Below are positions 50,614-59,757 of a stretch of DNA of 64,000 nucleotides, piece after piece. The DNA is taken from contig CAJLLL010000004.1 of assembly GCA_905207485.1 (NCBI GenBank), positions 1 to 64,000 of the forward strand. The letters are read 5' to 3'. A program made the position numbers and the translations under genes. The notes beneath the pieces are model-generated. The model did no database searches and was not told the DNA's origin. It worked only from the letters and a program-made list of their open reading frames with translations. The number at the start of each line of letters is the position of its first letter. Within the stretch, counting starts at the first letter, position 1. Source of the stretch: an uncultured Phascolarctobacterium sp. (lineage in GTDB: Bacteria > Bacillota > Negativicutes > Acidaminococcales > Acidaminococcaceae).

Positions 50614-51698
50614 TGGCTAAAAAAGTATTGGCTGCCATGAGCGGCGGCGTTGACAGTTCTGCCGCAGCGCTTTTACTGCTGCAGCAAGGCTATGAGGTTG
50701 TGGGTGCAACGGCAAGAATGTTTGGCGGCGAAGATATTGGACTGCCTGGCGCTGCACTGAATATTGAGCGTGATATTAAAGACGCGCAGGCAGTTGCGGC
50801 AAAACTTGGCATTGAACATAAAGTTGTAGATTTGTGCGCCTGCTTTAAAAGCAAAGTTATCAGCCATTTTATAAACGAATATAAATGCGGGCGTACGCCT
50901 AACCCGTGCGTGGATTGCAACAGGCATGTAAAATTTGGCGCTCTTTTGGATTACGCTAAAGAACTGGGCTGCGATTATCTGGCAACGGGGCATTATGCAC
51001 GCATTTTTTATGACGATAAGCGCGGACGCTGGTTGCTGGCTCGTGGCGAGGACAGGCGCAAAGACCAGAGTTATATGCTGTTCAGCCTTACGCAGGAACA
51101 GCTTGCACATGTAATTTTGCCGCTGGCGGCAGTGAGCAAGGACGAAATCCGCCGGACTGCGGAAGCAGCAGGGCTTGTAACGGCGCAAAAGCCGGACAGC
51201 CAGGATATTTGCTTTGTTCCGGACGGCGATTATGCCGGACTGATTGCGCGTGTGGAAAAAACACCGTTTGCTGCCGGTAATTTTGTGCATGTAAACGGAC
51301 AGGTGCTTGGCAGGCACAAAGGCATGATTAATTATACTATTGGGCAGCGCAAAGGGCTGGGCATTGCTTATGAATATCCGTTGTATGTAATTGAAAAGGA
51401 TATGGAGCATAACAATGTTATAGTCGGACCGCAGGAAGCGCTGCTTAGTAAAGCGCTGCTGGCAGAAAAATGCAACTTCATCATGGTTGATGAACTTAAA
51501 GAGCAGATGCGCGTTACGGCTAAAACACGTTACCGTCAGGAGGACGTGCCTGCAACAATTGAACCGTATGACGGAGGGCTTGTAAAAGTTGTTTTTGACG
51601 AGCCGATGCGGGCGGTAACGCCGGGTCAGGCTGTAGTATTTTACAGCGGCGAATATGTTGTGGGCGGCGGTATTATTAAAACTGCCGTAAAGGAGTAA
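50613..51698 (+). CDS. mnmA: tRNA-specific 2-thiouridylase MnmA
   Basis: 361 residues. PP-loop AMSGGVDSS (residues 7-15), NPCVDCNR with the catalytic Cys, ATGHYARI, the second Cys in SQDICFV, and the C-terminal barrel. It makes 2-thiouridine at the wobble base of Lys, Glu and Gln tRNAs using sulfur passed from a cysteine desulfurase. Its link to an IscR-like gene fits sulfur-transfer control. Confidence 0.95.
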   Translation: MAKKVLAAMSGGVDSSAAALLLLQQGYEVVGATARMFGGEDIGLPGAALNIERDIKDAQAVAAKLGIEHKVVDLCACFKSKVISHFINEYKCGRTPNPCVDCNRHVKFGALLDYAKELGCDYLATGHYARIFYDDKRGRWLLARGEDRRKDQSYMLFSLTQEQLAHVILPLAAVSKDEIRRTAEAAGLVTAQKPDSQDICFVPDGDYAGLIARVEKTPFAAGNFVHVNGQVLGRHKGMINYTIGQRKGLGIAYEYPLYVIEKDMEHNNVIVGPQEALLSKALLAEKCNFIMVDELKEQMRVTAKTRYRQEDVPATIEPYDGGLVKVVFDEPMRAVTPGQAVVFYSGEYVVGGGIIKTAVKE

Positions 51699-51701
51699 GT
51701 T

Positions 51702-52697
51702 ATGAAAAAAACTATTGGCATTTTAACGGCATGCCTGCTGTTGACCGGAAGTGTACACGCGGCAGGGCTTACGCATCAGCCAGGAGCAATTACGCCCGAT
51801 GTGCTGGCAGAAGCCAATGCACAGTTAAACAGCATGGAACCGCAAGCACAGCAAAAAGAAACAGCACCGGCAGAGCGTGAAACAGCAGCTGAACAGGCTG
51901 AAAAAACGCAGGCAAACAATGTTGACGGAGAAACTGCAAAACCTGTTCCGCAGGAAGAAGTTAAACAGCAGGAAGTAAAGCCGCAACAGCCTGCTCCGGC
52001 AAAACAGCCGCGCGTTATACGCAAAACGGTAAAAGTAGAGGCGCCGCAGGAAAACTGGTATTTAACCAAACCAACGGATTTTACTTATTATGTTAACCAA
52101 AACAGCCCGGATTACAGCCTGGCAGTGCCATATGCCTTTGGTGCTGATCTGCTGGCAGGGCTTCCGGCAGCAGGAACTATGATTGCCAGAGGTGCAAGCG
52201 ATACAGTGGCCATGACATTTAATGCTTCGCTTCCGGGCAGCCAGGCGTCTGTCTTTAAAGCTGCGCTGGCAGGCAAGCAGCAGCTTCCACCGCCTGCTCC
52301 GGCAACGCGCCATGTAACGCTGCCTGCCGATAAAGCTAAAGGAACGCCTGCGGAAGAAGTTATTGAAATAACTGAATTTGATGTTGCGCCGCAGTTTACT
52401 TATCAGCAGGTAGATGTAACTCCTCTGCAATTGCCGCCGCAGCTTGATGATGTAATACTGACGGAAGCCGGCGAATATAAAACATTTCAGGGCTTAAAAT
52501 CGCAATATATGCAGTTTAAATGTGTTACCTCCGGTACGCCCTGCATTTTGCGCCTTACGCTTACGGAATACAGCGGCTACCAGTATACAGGTTTTTACCT
52601 GTTCCCGGAAGCACAGCGTTTAACCTTTATTCCGCTTGCAAATTATTCGGCACGAAGTTTGCAGTGCGGCACTAAATCGTTTTTTGACAAATTTTAA
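51702..52697 (+). CDS. exported Pro/Gln/Glu-rich protein
   Basis: 331 residues. Signal peptide MKKTIGILTACLLLTGSVHA. A low-complexity linker (residues 45-110) is followed by a beta-rich C-terminal domain. No family recognised. Probably in the cell envelope. The 3' end overlaps the convergent flavodoxin ORF. Confidence 0.6.
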   Translation: MKKTIGILTACLLLTGSVHAAGLTHQPGAITPDVLAEANAQLNSMEPQAQQKETAPAERETAAEQAEKTQANNVDGETAKPVPQEEVKQQEVKPQQPAPAKQPRVIRKTVKVEAPQENWYLTKPTDFTYYVNQNSPDYSLAVPYAFGADLLAGLPAAGTMIARGASDTVAMTFNASLPGSQASVFKAALAGKQQLPPPAPATRHVTLPADKAKGTPAEEVIEITEFDVAPQFTYQQVDVTPLQLPPQLDDVILTEAGEYKTFQGLKSQYMQFKCVTSGTPCILRLTLTEYSGYQYTGFYLFPEAQRLTFIPLANYSARSLQCGTKSFFDKF

Positions 52698-53375
52698 AAT
52701 AAAATAAAACTGCATTTCTGTTGGATATTTCTCCGGCAGAAATGCAGTTTGTTTTTTCAGCAGGCCATTACTTTTTAACCACGGTTTTATTTTACTTGAT
52801 ATATTGGCAAGCAGACCGTCTTTAACATTGCTTGCAGGCAATGTTTGGCGTAAATCTGTTACGCTTTCTGTTATGCCGCTGCCGCCGCTGGTGGCGAAGG
52901 GCAAAATTGTTTTTCCGTTTAAATCTGCGCTTTCCACAAATGTTTTTACTGCCATCGGCTCAATGCCGAACCAGATGGGGTAGCCTAAAATGATGACATC
53001 ATATTGTTTTAAGTCAGGCAGCGGGCCTTTAAGTTCCGGACGCAGGTTTTGTTCAAATTCCGTGCGGGCGTCTGTCACAGCAGCTTTGTAAGTTGTTGGG
53101 TAGTTTTTTACAGTGCGTATTTCGTACAAATCGCCGCCGGTTAAAGCGTGAATTTTATGGGCGGCTTTGCGCGTGTTGCCTCCCCATGAAAAATAGGCTA
53201 CTAAAACTTTTTGTCCGTTTTTGGCAACCGGCTGCCCGAGCACGTTGGTTTGCTCCGCCGGTACGGGTTTGGCATTGTGCGACATAAACAGCAATCCGAT
53301 TACGCCGGACGGGCCTTTATAAATAACAAACAATGCGGCGATAACGATGACGGCAAGAATCAGCTTTTTTATCAT
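52620..53375 (-). CDS. flavodoxin-like protein, membrane-anchored
   Basis: 251 residues. N-terminal anchor (ILAVIVIAALFVIY), then a flavodoxin domain (VAYFSWGGNTRKAA for FMN phosphate, LGYPIWFG, FATSGGSGI). The family normally ends near SNGLLKK; here the frame continues through the terminator hairpin and 78 bases into the neighbour, so the original stop seems lost. May act in redox repair outside the membrane. Confidence 0.75.
   Translation of the reverse strand: MIKKLILAVIVIAALFVIYKGPSGVIGLLFMSHNAKPVPAEQTNVLGQPVAKNGQKVLVAYFSWGGNTRKAAHKIHALTGGDLYEIRTVKNYPTTYKAAVTDARTEFEQNLRPELKGPLPDLKQYDVIILGYPIWFGIEPMAVKTFVESADLNGKTILPFATSGGSGITESVTDLRQTLPASNVKDGLLANISSKIKPWLKSNGLLKKQTAFLPEKYPTEMQFYFILKFVKKRFSAALQTSCRIICKRNKG
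52707..52752. terminator. bidirectional terminator hairpin
   Basis: AACTGCATTTCTG pairs with CAGAAATGCAGTT, with a T run. Nearly the same hairpin lies at 54441-54482. Confidence 0.75.
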
Positions 53376-53386
53376 GGATGGCTCCT

Positions 53387-53938
53387 TTAGGCCAGGTTTT
53401 TGCCGAGTTCGTAAGCCTGCTGCACTTCCGGCTTGCCGTTAATGTCGCCTATATTGCAGTTGCCTCCTGCCAGAACATGGCCAAGGTTCTGCCAGCGCAG
53501 GTGTTTCATCAGGTTATCATAATAACGCAGCACATCGTCAAAATCGCTGCCTTCCGCTGCCATTAAAAGAGCGCAGGCTCTGCCGTTGCCGCGCAGCAGG
53601 TTGCCGCCACCTTCTTCCAGAGCAAACAGGCGGTCAACCGCAGTGCGGAGCTGACCGCTCAGGTTCCAGTAATACAAGGGGCTTGCCAGTACAATTACAT
53701 CACACTCTTTAACGGCAGGGTAAATTTTGTTCATATCATCTTTTTGTACGCAGGGGCATGCTTTACTGCTGTGTCCGCCAAAGCATCCTTTGCAGCCATG
53801 GATGTCCATTTTATCTAAAAAGAATTCTGTAACGGTGTGCCCTGCTTCGCGCGCACCATTAGTGAACGCTTTTACAAGGGCGGAAGTGTTGCCGTTGGGA
53901 CGCGGGCTGCCGTTTAAAATAACAACTTTTTTGCTCAT
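53387..53938 (-). CDS. NADPH-dependent FMN reductase / WrbA-like flavodoxin
   Basis: 183 residues from ATG 53938, AAGGAG upstream. VVILNGSPRPNGNTSAL binds FMN phosphate, and GCKGCFGG and CPCV give an iron-sulfur-like Cys cluster, as in ISF-type flavoproteins. Transcribed with the flavodoxin gene, opposite the HxlR regulator. Confidence 0.85.
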   Translation of the reverse strand: MSKKVVILNGSPRPNGNTSALVKAFTNGAREAGHTVTEFFLDKMDIHGCKGCFGGHSSKACPCVQKDDMNKIYPAVKECDVIVLASPLYYWNLSGQLRTAVDRLFALEEGGGNLLRGNGRACALLMAAEGSDFDDVLRYYDNLMKHLRWQNLGHVLAGGNCNIGDINGKPEVQQAYELGKNLA

Positions 53939-54000
53939 ATTTTCAACTCCTTGCAATTTTAACTTTTAACCATTAATAAAATTCATCTGCTTTGGCAGAT

Positions 54001-54029
54001 TTGACTTTATTAACTGCTGATATTATAAT
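54001..54029 (+). promoter_or_regulatory. promoter of the HxlR gene
   Basis: TTGACT (54001-54006), 17-base spacer, TATAAT (54024-54029). Confidence 0.75.
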
Positions 54030-54066
54030 CATAACAAGAACGTAATAAAAAGCAAGTACGCACATT

Positions 54067-54081
54067 TAAGTATGATACTTA
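54067..54081. promoter_or_regulatory. probable HxlR operator
   Basis: Perfect palindrome TAAGTATGATACTTA between the promoter and the HxlR start codon. Confidence 0.65.
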
Positions 54082-54099
54082 CCTTTAGGAGAGTGTAAA

Positions 54100-54432
54100 A
54101 TGAATAAAAGGTGTATTAACAGCGAGTGTTTAAATGATACCGGTTTTAGTTACACACTGTCGCTGATAAACGGCAAATATAAAATGACTATACTTTATAC
54201 GCTTATGGAATTTGGCGTAGTACGTTTTAACGAAATGAAAAAATATATCGGCGGTATTTCATATAAAACGCTCAGTATGACGCTGAAAGAATTGGAAGCT
54301 GATAAACTGGTGCACCGCGAAGAATATCCGCAGATACCTCCCAAGGTAGAATACAGCCTGACAGAACGCGGCAAGTCGCTGATTCCCATTTTGGACGGTA
54401 TGTGCGAATGGGGCGATAAAAACCGGTTGTAA
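54100..54432 (+). CDS. HxlR-family transcription regulator
   Basis: 110 residues. SLINGKYKMTILYTL and ISYKTLSMTLKELEADKLV with a wing (PPKVEYSLTERGKSL) are the HxlR winged helix. Divergent from the two flavoprotein genes it likely controls in response to a redox or electrophile signal. Confidence 0.85.
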   Translation: MNKRCINSECLNDTGFSYTLSLINGKYKMTILYTLMEFGVVRFNEMKKYIGGISYKTLSMTLKELEADKLVHREEYPQIPPKVEYSLTERGKSLIPILDGMCEWGDKNRL

Positions 54433-54440
54433 ATCAAAAA

Positions 54441-54482
54441 CTGCATTTCCATTGGAGTAATGTACCGATAGAAATGCAGTTT
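54441..54482 (+). terminator. terminator of the HxlR gene
   Basis: AAACTGCATTTC pairs with GAAATGCAGTTT, followed by a T run. Confidence 0.8.
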
Positions 54483-54599
54483 ATTTTTTTATGAAAGCCG
54501 GGAGATGAAAAGTCCAAGCAAAATAAGTGGGCCGCCTTATTAAAATAATATTATTGAAAAAAGGCAGCGGCAGTTCTTGCATAAAAACATCAAAATAAA

Positions 54600-54624
54600 A
54601 AGGCTGCCTTGCGGCAGCTTTTTT
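54600..54624. terminator. terminator hairpin
   Basis: GCTGCC/GGCAGC stem with A and T runs on either side; closes the pyridoxamine-oxidase-type gene. Confidence 0.7.
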
Positions 54625-54630
54625 AAAGTA

Positions 54631-55023
54631 TTAAGCAAGTTCTTTCGGTTCTTCTGTAAAGGAATAAACCGTTGCTTTCATATTTTCAAGATAAAATACC
54701 GTCATAATGCCATCATCAGCATTGTACATTCTTGTAAGGGTCGGTACAGCCTCAAGCATGGCGACGCGCGCTTCGCGGCGCTCATCAAATTTAACCTCGC
54801 CGCTGAGGCGGATCCAGCTGTCCTGTCCCTTCATGGCAGAGAATTCAACTTTGGGGTTAGCGGTAAGCTGTTTGTAAACGTTTTTATTTTTGGCGGTAAT
54901 AAAATATACTTTGCCGTCAAATTCGCATACAGCGCCGAATGGGCGTACGCGCGGCTGTTCGCCGTCCATTGTTGCCAGATAAAATACTCCGGCCGCTTTT
55001 AAGTAATCAAGTACAGCAGACAT
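54631..55023 (-). CDS. pyridoxamine 5'-phosphate oxidase-type flavoprotein
   Basis: 130 residues. Split-barrel FMN-binding fold: YLATMDGEQPRVRPFG, VYFITAKNKNVYKQL, and GQDSWIRLSGEV. Substrate unknown; this small branch is often a general flavin reductase or stress protein. Confidence 0.85.
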   Translation of the reverse strand: MSAVLDYLKAAGVFYLATMDGEQPRVRPFGAVCEFDGKVYFITAKNKNVYKQLTANPKVEFSAMKGQDSWIRLSGEVKFDERREARVAMLEAVPTLTRMYNADDGIMTVFYLENMKATVYSFTEEPKELA

Positions 55024-55160
55024 GTTTATTACTCCTTCCGTAAGCCTGTGTGTTTTGGCTTATGTTTTTATTATAACGCTGCCGCCGTAAAAAATAAATA
55101 TATGCCCAGTATTTAAAAAATGTTATAATTAAAATTAGCAAAGTTTAACGGAGGTGCGTT

Positions 55161-56015
55161 ATGATGCTCGGAAATCTCAGCCTGATATTGGAAGGCGGCG
55201 GTATGCGCGGCATGTTTTCAGCAGGTGTTTTTGATGCTTTTTTGGAAAAAGGTTTTGTGTTTCCGCATATTGCCGGAGTATCGGCAGGCGCCTGCAATAT
55301 ACTTTCATATATGTCTGGGCAAAAAGGGCGCACGCGGCGCATTATTGAAGATTATGTGGGAGATGACCGTTATTGCAGTGTAAAAAACTGGCTGCGTACG
55401 CGTTCGCTGTTCGGGTTTGATTTTATTTTAAATGATATACCGCGCCATCTTATTCCGTTTGATTATGATGCTTTTTATAAATATCCCGGCAGGCTGGAAG
55501 TAGGCACTACGGATTGTGAAACAGGTGAATCTGTCTGGTATACCCAGATGGACATGGGACGGAATTTTACGCCGGTGCGTGCATCGGCATCGCTGCCGTT
55601 TTTTGCACCGATAGTGCATTTTGATAAACGCCGTTTGCTTGACGGAGCATTAACTGACCCTATTCCGGTAGACCGTGGTCAAAGAGCCGGGTATGATAAA
55701 TTTGTTATCGTGCTTACTCGCAATAAAGGTTACCGTAAAAGCCGCGCCGTGCCTTCGGCGCTGGTTAAGCTGTGGTATCCGCATTATCCGCTTTTGCAGC
55801 AGATTCTGGCTGAGCGCCCGCAAAACTACAACAGGCAGCTTGAGGCGGCAGAACTTTTGGCTGAGGAAGGCAAGGCCGTTATTATCCGTCCGCAGCAGCC
55901 GCTTGAAATTGACAGGCTTGATTTGGATAAAAATAAACTTTTGCAGCTTTATGACCACGGTTATGACTGCGGCATGGAGGCATGCAGCGATATTTTAAAA
56001 CTTAATTATAAATAA
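55161..56015 (+). CDS. patatin-like phospholipase
   Basis: 284 residues. Oxyanion loop EGGGMRGMFSAG, nucleophile Ser in GVSAG, catalytic Asp in LLDGALTDP. Closest in style to the bacterial YjjU/RssA group. Hydrolyses acyl lipids; physiological target unknown. Confidence 0.9.
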   Translation: MMLGNLSLILEGGGMRGMFSAGVFDAFLEKGFVFPHIAGVSAGACNILSYMSGQKGRTRRIIEDYVGDDRYCSVKNWLRTRSLFGFDFILNDIPRHLIPFDYDAFYKYPGRLEVGTTDCETGESVWYTQMDMGRNFTPVRASASLPFFAPIVHFDKRRLLDGALTDPIPVDRGQRAGYDKFVIVLTRNKGYRKSRAVPSALVKLWYPHYPLLQQILAERPQNYNRQLEAAELLAEEGKAVIIRPQQPLEIDRLDLDKNKLLQLYDHGYDCGMEACSDILKLNYK

Positions 56016-56024
56016 GGAGACAGT

Positions 56025-57335
56025 ATGCAGGAAATAAAATGCCCCAAATGCGGCGAAGTGTTCCAGGTTGATGAAACCGGCTATGCCGCTATTATTAAAC
56101 AGGTTAGGGATAAAGAGTTCAATAAGGAAATACAGGAAAGAATAGCGCAGTTTCAAATCGAAAAGGAAAGTGCCGTAACTCTTGCCAAAACGGCAACGGC
56201 TAAAGCCTATGATGTGGCTTTGGCAAAAAAAGCCATGGAGATAACGGAATTAAAAAATCAGCTTGATATGCAGAAAGTTGCGCAGGCATCTTCTTTGCAG
56301 GAAGCGCTGAACAAAAAAGAGCTGGAACTGGCGCAGAAAGAACGCCAGATTGCAGAACTTACCGCACGCCTGCAAAGCAGCGAAACGGCGAAGGAACTTG
56401 CTGTAAACAAAGTTATCAGCGAAAAGCAGCAGGAATTGTTTAATAAAGAGCAGAGCATTTTGCAGCTTGCTTCGCAGGTGGAAAACAGCAAAAAAGAAAG
56501 CGCTATCCGTGAGCAGAATATTATAAGCACCTACGAAGAAAAACTAAAATTTAAAGATGAAGAAATTGAGCGCTATAAAGATTTTAAACTACGCCAGTCT
56601 ACCAAAATGGTGGGCGAAAGCCTGGAACAGCATTGTGAGATTGAATTCAACAAACTGCGCGCTACCGGTTTTAAAAATGCTTACTTTGAAAAAGATAATG
56701 ATGCCCGTACAGGCAGCAAGGGCGATTATATTTACCGCGAAGCAGATGAAGACGGTACGGAATTTATCTCGATAATGTTTGAGATGAAAAATGAAATGGA
56801 TGCTACTGCAACCAAAAAGAAAAACGAGGACTTTTTTAAGGAACTTGACAAAGACCGCCGTGAAAAAAATTGTGAGTATGCAGTGCTGGTATCCATGCTG
56901 GAAAGCGAAAGCGAATTATATAATACAGGTATTGTCGATGTTTCTTACCGCTATCCTAAAATGTATGTTATACGTCCGCAGTTTTTTATACCAATCATCA
57001 CGCTTTTGCGCAATGCGGCACAGAATTCACTTGAATACCGCAAGGAATTAAGCGTAATAAAAACGCAGAATATTGATATTTCCAATTTTGAAAATGATTT
57101 GAACGAATTTAAAGATAAGTTTTCGCGTAATTACCGTCTTGCAAGCGAAAAATTTAAAAAGGCAATAGAAGAAATAGATAAAACCATTGACCATTTGCAA
57201 AAGACGAAAGATGCCTTGTTGTCATCGGAAAATAATTTGCGTCTTGCCAATAATAAGGCAGAGGATTTAAGCATTAAGCGTTTAACGCGCAATAATCCTA
57301 CCATGGCAGCCAAATTTGCGGAACTTGATAAATAA
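56025..57335 (+). CDS. DUF2130 protein, coiled coil
   Basis: 436 residues. An N-terminal zinc ribbon fragment (IKCPKCGEVFQV), a long coiled coil (residues 30-190), and a restriction-endonuclease-like domain (ARTGSKGDYIYRE, FEMKNEMD) characteristic of DUF2130. May handle DNA; exact role unknown. Possibly cotranscribed with the patatin. Confidence 0.85.
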   Translation: MQEIKCPKCGEVFQVDETGYAAIIKQVRDKEFNKEIQERIAQFQIEKESAVTLAKTATAKAYDVALAKKAMEITELKNQLDMQKVAQASSLQEALNKKELELAQKERQIAELTARLQSSETAKELAVNKVISEKQQELFNKEQSILQLASQVENSKKESAIREQNIISTYEEKLKFKDEEIERYKDFKLRQSTKMVGESLEQHCEIEFNKLRATGFKNAYFEKDNDARTGSKGDYIYREADEDGTEFISIMFEMKNEMDATATKKKNEDFFKELDKDRREKNCEYAVLVSMLESESELYNTGIVDVSYRYPKMYVIRPQFFIPIITLLRNAAQNSLEYRKELSVIKTQNIDISNFENDLNEFKDKFSRNYRLASEKFKKAIEEIDKTIDHLQKTKDALLSSENNLRLANNKAEDLSIKRLTRNNPTMAAKFAELDK

Positions 57336-57380
57336 AAAACAGCCCTAAACACTGCATTAAGCATGCTTAGGGCTGTTTTT
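57336..57380. terminator. bidirectional terminator
   Basis: AACAGCCCTAA pairs with TTAGGGCTGTT, with A and T runs on either side, between two convergent genes. Confidence 0.85.
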
Positions 57381-58552
57381 TATTTTGCCATGGCTGTGCG
57401 TACAGCGGTAAATGCAAGTGCTGCCGAAAGAACTGACATACCGGCAACGCCGCCCCAGCCGAAGATGCTGTAGAAAATACCGCCAAGGCTGCCTAAAATA
57501 CTGGCACCGCTGTAGTAGCTAAACATATAGAGCGAGCCTGCGGCAGCTCTGCCGTTTTTAACAAGTTTGCCGCACCAGCTGCTGGCACTTGCATGTGCGC
57601 CAAACAGACCGATTGTGAGAATGGCAAGCCCGGCGATTTTTATTAAAAGCAGGCTGTGTATTGTAAGTACTGCTCCGGCAGCTAAAAGAAACAGACAGAA
57701 GCAAATAATGCTGCCGTTGCCGTATTTTGCGGTAAGTTTACCGGCTGCTGCACTGCTGAAAGTGCCGAAAAGCTGTACGGCGAACAAAAAGCCGATAACG
57801 CTCTGGCTTAAATTATAAGGGGCGTCTTTTAAAACATAAGCGATAAAATTATATACTGCCACAAAGCTGCCCATCATGCAAAAAGCTGCAAAACAGAGAT
57901 AAAACAATTTTTTGTTGCTGCGGCTGAATACGCCGGCGGTGAAGCCTTTGGTGTGTTTTGGGGAAAAGTTGTTTTCCTGCGGCAGAAGCATCCATACTAA
58001 AATGCCTGCCAGTACGGAAAGCACGCTTAACGCCATAACTGCGAACTGCCAGCCGGCAAAATCAGTCAGCACGCTTGCTAAAATTCTGCCGGAAAGGCCG
58101 CCTAAAGTAGTGCCGCAAACATACATGCCGATGCCGAAGCCTGTTTTGGAAGCATCAAATTCTTCGTTAACATAGGCCATAGCAAGCACCGGCACCATGG
58201 CCAGAATGCAGCCCTGTACAAAGCGCAGGGCAACAACGGCGGCGAAACTTTGGGTAAAACCTACGCCAAGCAGCACGGCGCTGCTGATGATTAAACTGCC
58301 TGCCAGCATTTTGCGGCGCGGCAGACGGTCAGCAAAAGAAGTAAGCACCAAAAGGGTAAGCGCCATGCCGAGCATAGCAGCCGATACTGCAAGGCTGGCC
58401 TGCGCAGGATTAAGTGCAAATGTAGCGGCAATTTTACTGATAACCGGCTGCAGGCAGTATTCCATGCTGAATGCCGCCATGCCTGTAATAATAATTGCTG
58501 CTAAAGCACGAAAATAATTTTTGCTTTGAGGGTTCAATTTAGCTGTATTCAT
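57380..58552 (-). CDS. MFS transporter (YnfM-like)
   Basis: 390 residues from ATG 58552 (AAAGGACG upstream). Twelve hydrophobic segments with the MFS motif A between TM2 and TM3 (SFADRLPRRKML). Substrate unknown; divergent LysR gene is its probable regulator. Confidence 0.85.
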   Translation of the reverse strand: MNTAKLNPQSKNYFRALAAIIITGMAAFSMEYCLQPVISKIAATFALNPAQASLAVSAAMLGMALTLLVLTSFADRLPRRKMLAGSLIISSAVLLGVGFTQSFAAVVALRFVQGCILAMVPVLAMAYVNEEFDASKTGFGIGMYVCGTTLGGLSGRILASVLTDFAGWQFAVMALSVLSVLAGILVWMLLPQENNFSPKHTKGFTAGVFSRSNKKLFYLCFAAFCMMGSFVAVYNFIAYVLKDAPYNLSQSVIGFLFAVQLFGTFSSAAAGKLTAKYGNGSIICFCLFLLAAGAVLTIHSLLLIKIAGLAILTIGLFGAHASASSWCGKLVKNGRAAAGSLYMFSYYSGASILGSLGGIFYSIFGWGGVAGMSVLSAALAFTAVRTAMAK

Positions 58553-58674
58553 AAACTCACGTCCTTTAAAATTCAATTTGCTTTACACCTTGATTATAAC
58601 TGTTTTATAATAATATTAAAAATACCGGTTTTCTATCAAAAACATAATTTTTTGTTATAATTTGGAGTGAGTTT

Positions 58675-59577
58675 ATGGATATCAGCCAATACCGCAATTT
58701 TATTGCCGTGGTGGAATGCGGAACAATTACAGCTGCTGCGGCGCAGCTTAACATTGCCCAGCCGGCTCTTAGCAATCAGCTTAAAAATTTGGAAAGTGAA
58801 TTCGGCGCAGAACTTTTGCAAAAAAGCCGCGGCATGCGTGAGGTTCGACTTACCGGCGCGGGCCAGTTATTTTACAGGCAGGCAAAAACCATCTGCCGCC
58901 TGCACGAGAATCTGCACCGTGAGATTGAAGATTATGAAAACGGCATCAGCGGCACGCTGAAAATAAGTTTGTCGCCTTCGCGCAGCGCAACGCTGATCCG
59001 CAATTTCATAAAACAGTTTCATAATGATTATCCGCAGGTAAAGTATGTGTTTTATGAAGGTTCTATTGAAGAACAGGAGCAGCATATTTTAAACGGGCTT
59101 TCGGAAATAGCCGTTGCCAACGCGCCGCTGGTGCGTCCGCATTTGTTTGATGTTTTGTTCCGCCGCAGGCAGCAGCTTTATGCTGTGTTTAATGAAGAAA
59201 ATAACTGGTTTGATAAAAATACCGGCAGCATTGCTTTAAATGAACTTGCAAAAGTTCCGTTGTGTTTAAGCGGCAGCCGTAGCCTGCTTACAGCAGTTAT
59301 GGAAGAAGAACGCCTTGCTCCACAGGTGCTTAGTGAAAGCACTACACGCACAACTGCTTTATATTGGGCCAAAGCCGGTCTTGGCGTGGCGGTTGTTCCG
59401 TTTGAACAGTATGATGCCGTGCCTTATCCCGGGCTTATATTTGTGCCGCTGAAACATCCGAAGCTGTTTGCCTATAAAACTATTTTCAAATTAAAAGGGC
59501 AGCCGCTTTCGGCCGTTGCCCGCCCTTTTCTTGATTATTATGAAGCAAATTGCTATCCTGACACTGAAAAATTTTAA
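58675..59577 (+). CDS. LysR-family transcription regulator
   Basis: 300 residues. N-terminal HTH (AAAAQLNIAQPALSNQLKNL) and a C-terminal effector domain. TATAAT at 58656-58661 lies just upstream. Divergent from the MFS gene, the usual regulator-target layout. Confidence 0.9.
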   Translation: MDISQYRNFIAVVECGTITAAAAQLNIAQPALSNQLKNLESEFGAELLQKSRGMREVRLTGAGQLFYRQAKTICRLHENLHREIEDYENGISGTLKISLSPSRSATLIRNFIKQFHNDYPQVKYVFYEGSIEEQEQHILNGLSEIAVANAPLVRPHLFDVLFRRRQQLYAVFNEENNWFDKNTGSIALNELAKVPLCLSGSRSLLTAVMEEERLAPQVLSESTTRTTALYWAKAGLGVAVVPFEQYDAVPYPGLIFVPLKHPKLFAYKTIFKLKGQPLSAVARPFLDYYEANCYPDTEKF

Positions 59578-59589
59578 AAGGCATATAAA

Positions 59590-59619
59590 AAATCCCATGA
59601 AGTTTTTGCTTCATGGGAT
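59590..59619. terminator. terminator after the LysR gene
   Basis: Perfect 12-bp stem (AATCCCATGAAG with CTTCATGGGATT), then a T-rich tail. Confidence 0.85.
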
Positions 59620-59631
59620 TAAATTTTTATC

Positions 59632-59707
59632 TGGTGGAGACGAAGGGGATTGAACCCTCGGCCTTACGGATGCGAACCGTACGCTCTCCCAGCTGAGCTA
59701 CGTCCCC
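59632..59707 (-). tRNA. tRNA-Ala(CGC)
   Basis: 76 nt with encoded CCA. Acceptor GGGGACG/CGTCTCC includes the G3-U70 pair that marks alanine tRNA; the anticodon loop TTCGCAT gives CGC. Host gene next to cca. Confidence 0.9.
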
Positions 59708-59757
59708 GCTGATAACTTTAGTATAGCACTTTGGGTGCCGGCATACAATATCAGATT

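Noticed and set aside
59178..59372. Minus-strand ORFs inside host genes (for example in lysR, mnmA, cca)
   Set aside because: They are shadow frames of well-supported genes without their own ribosome sites.
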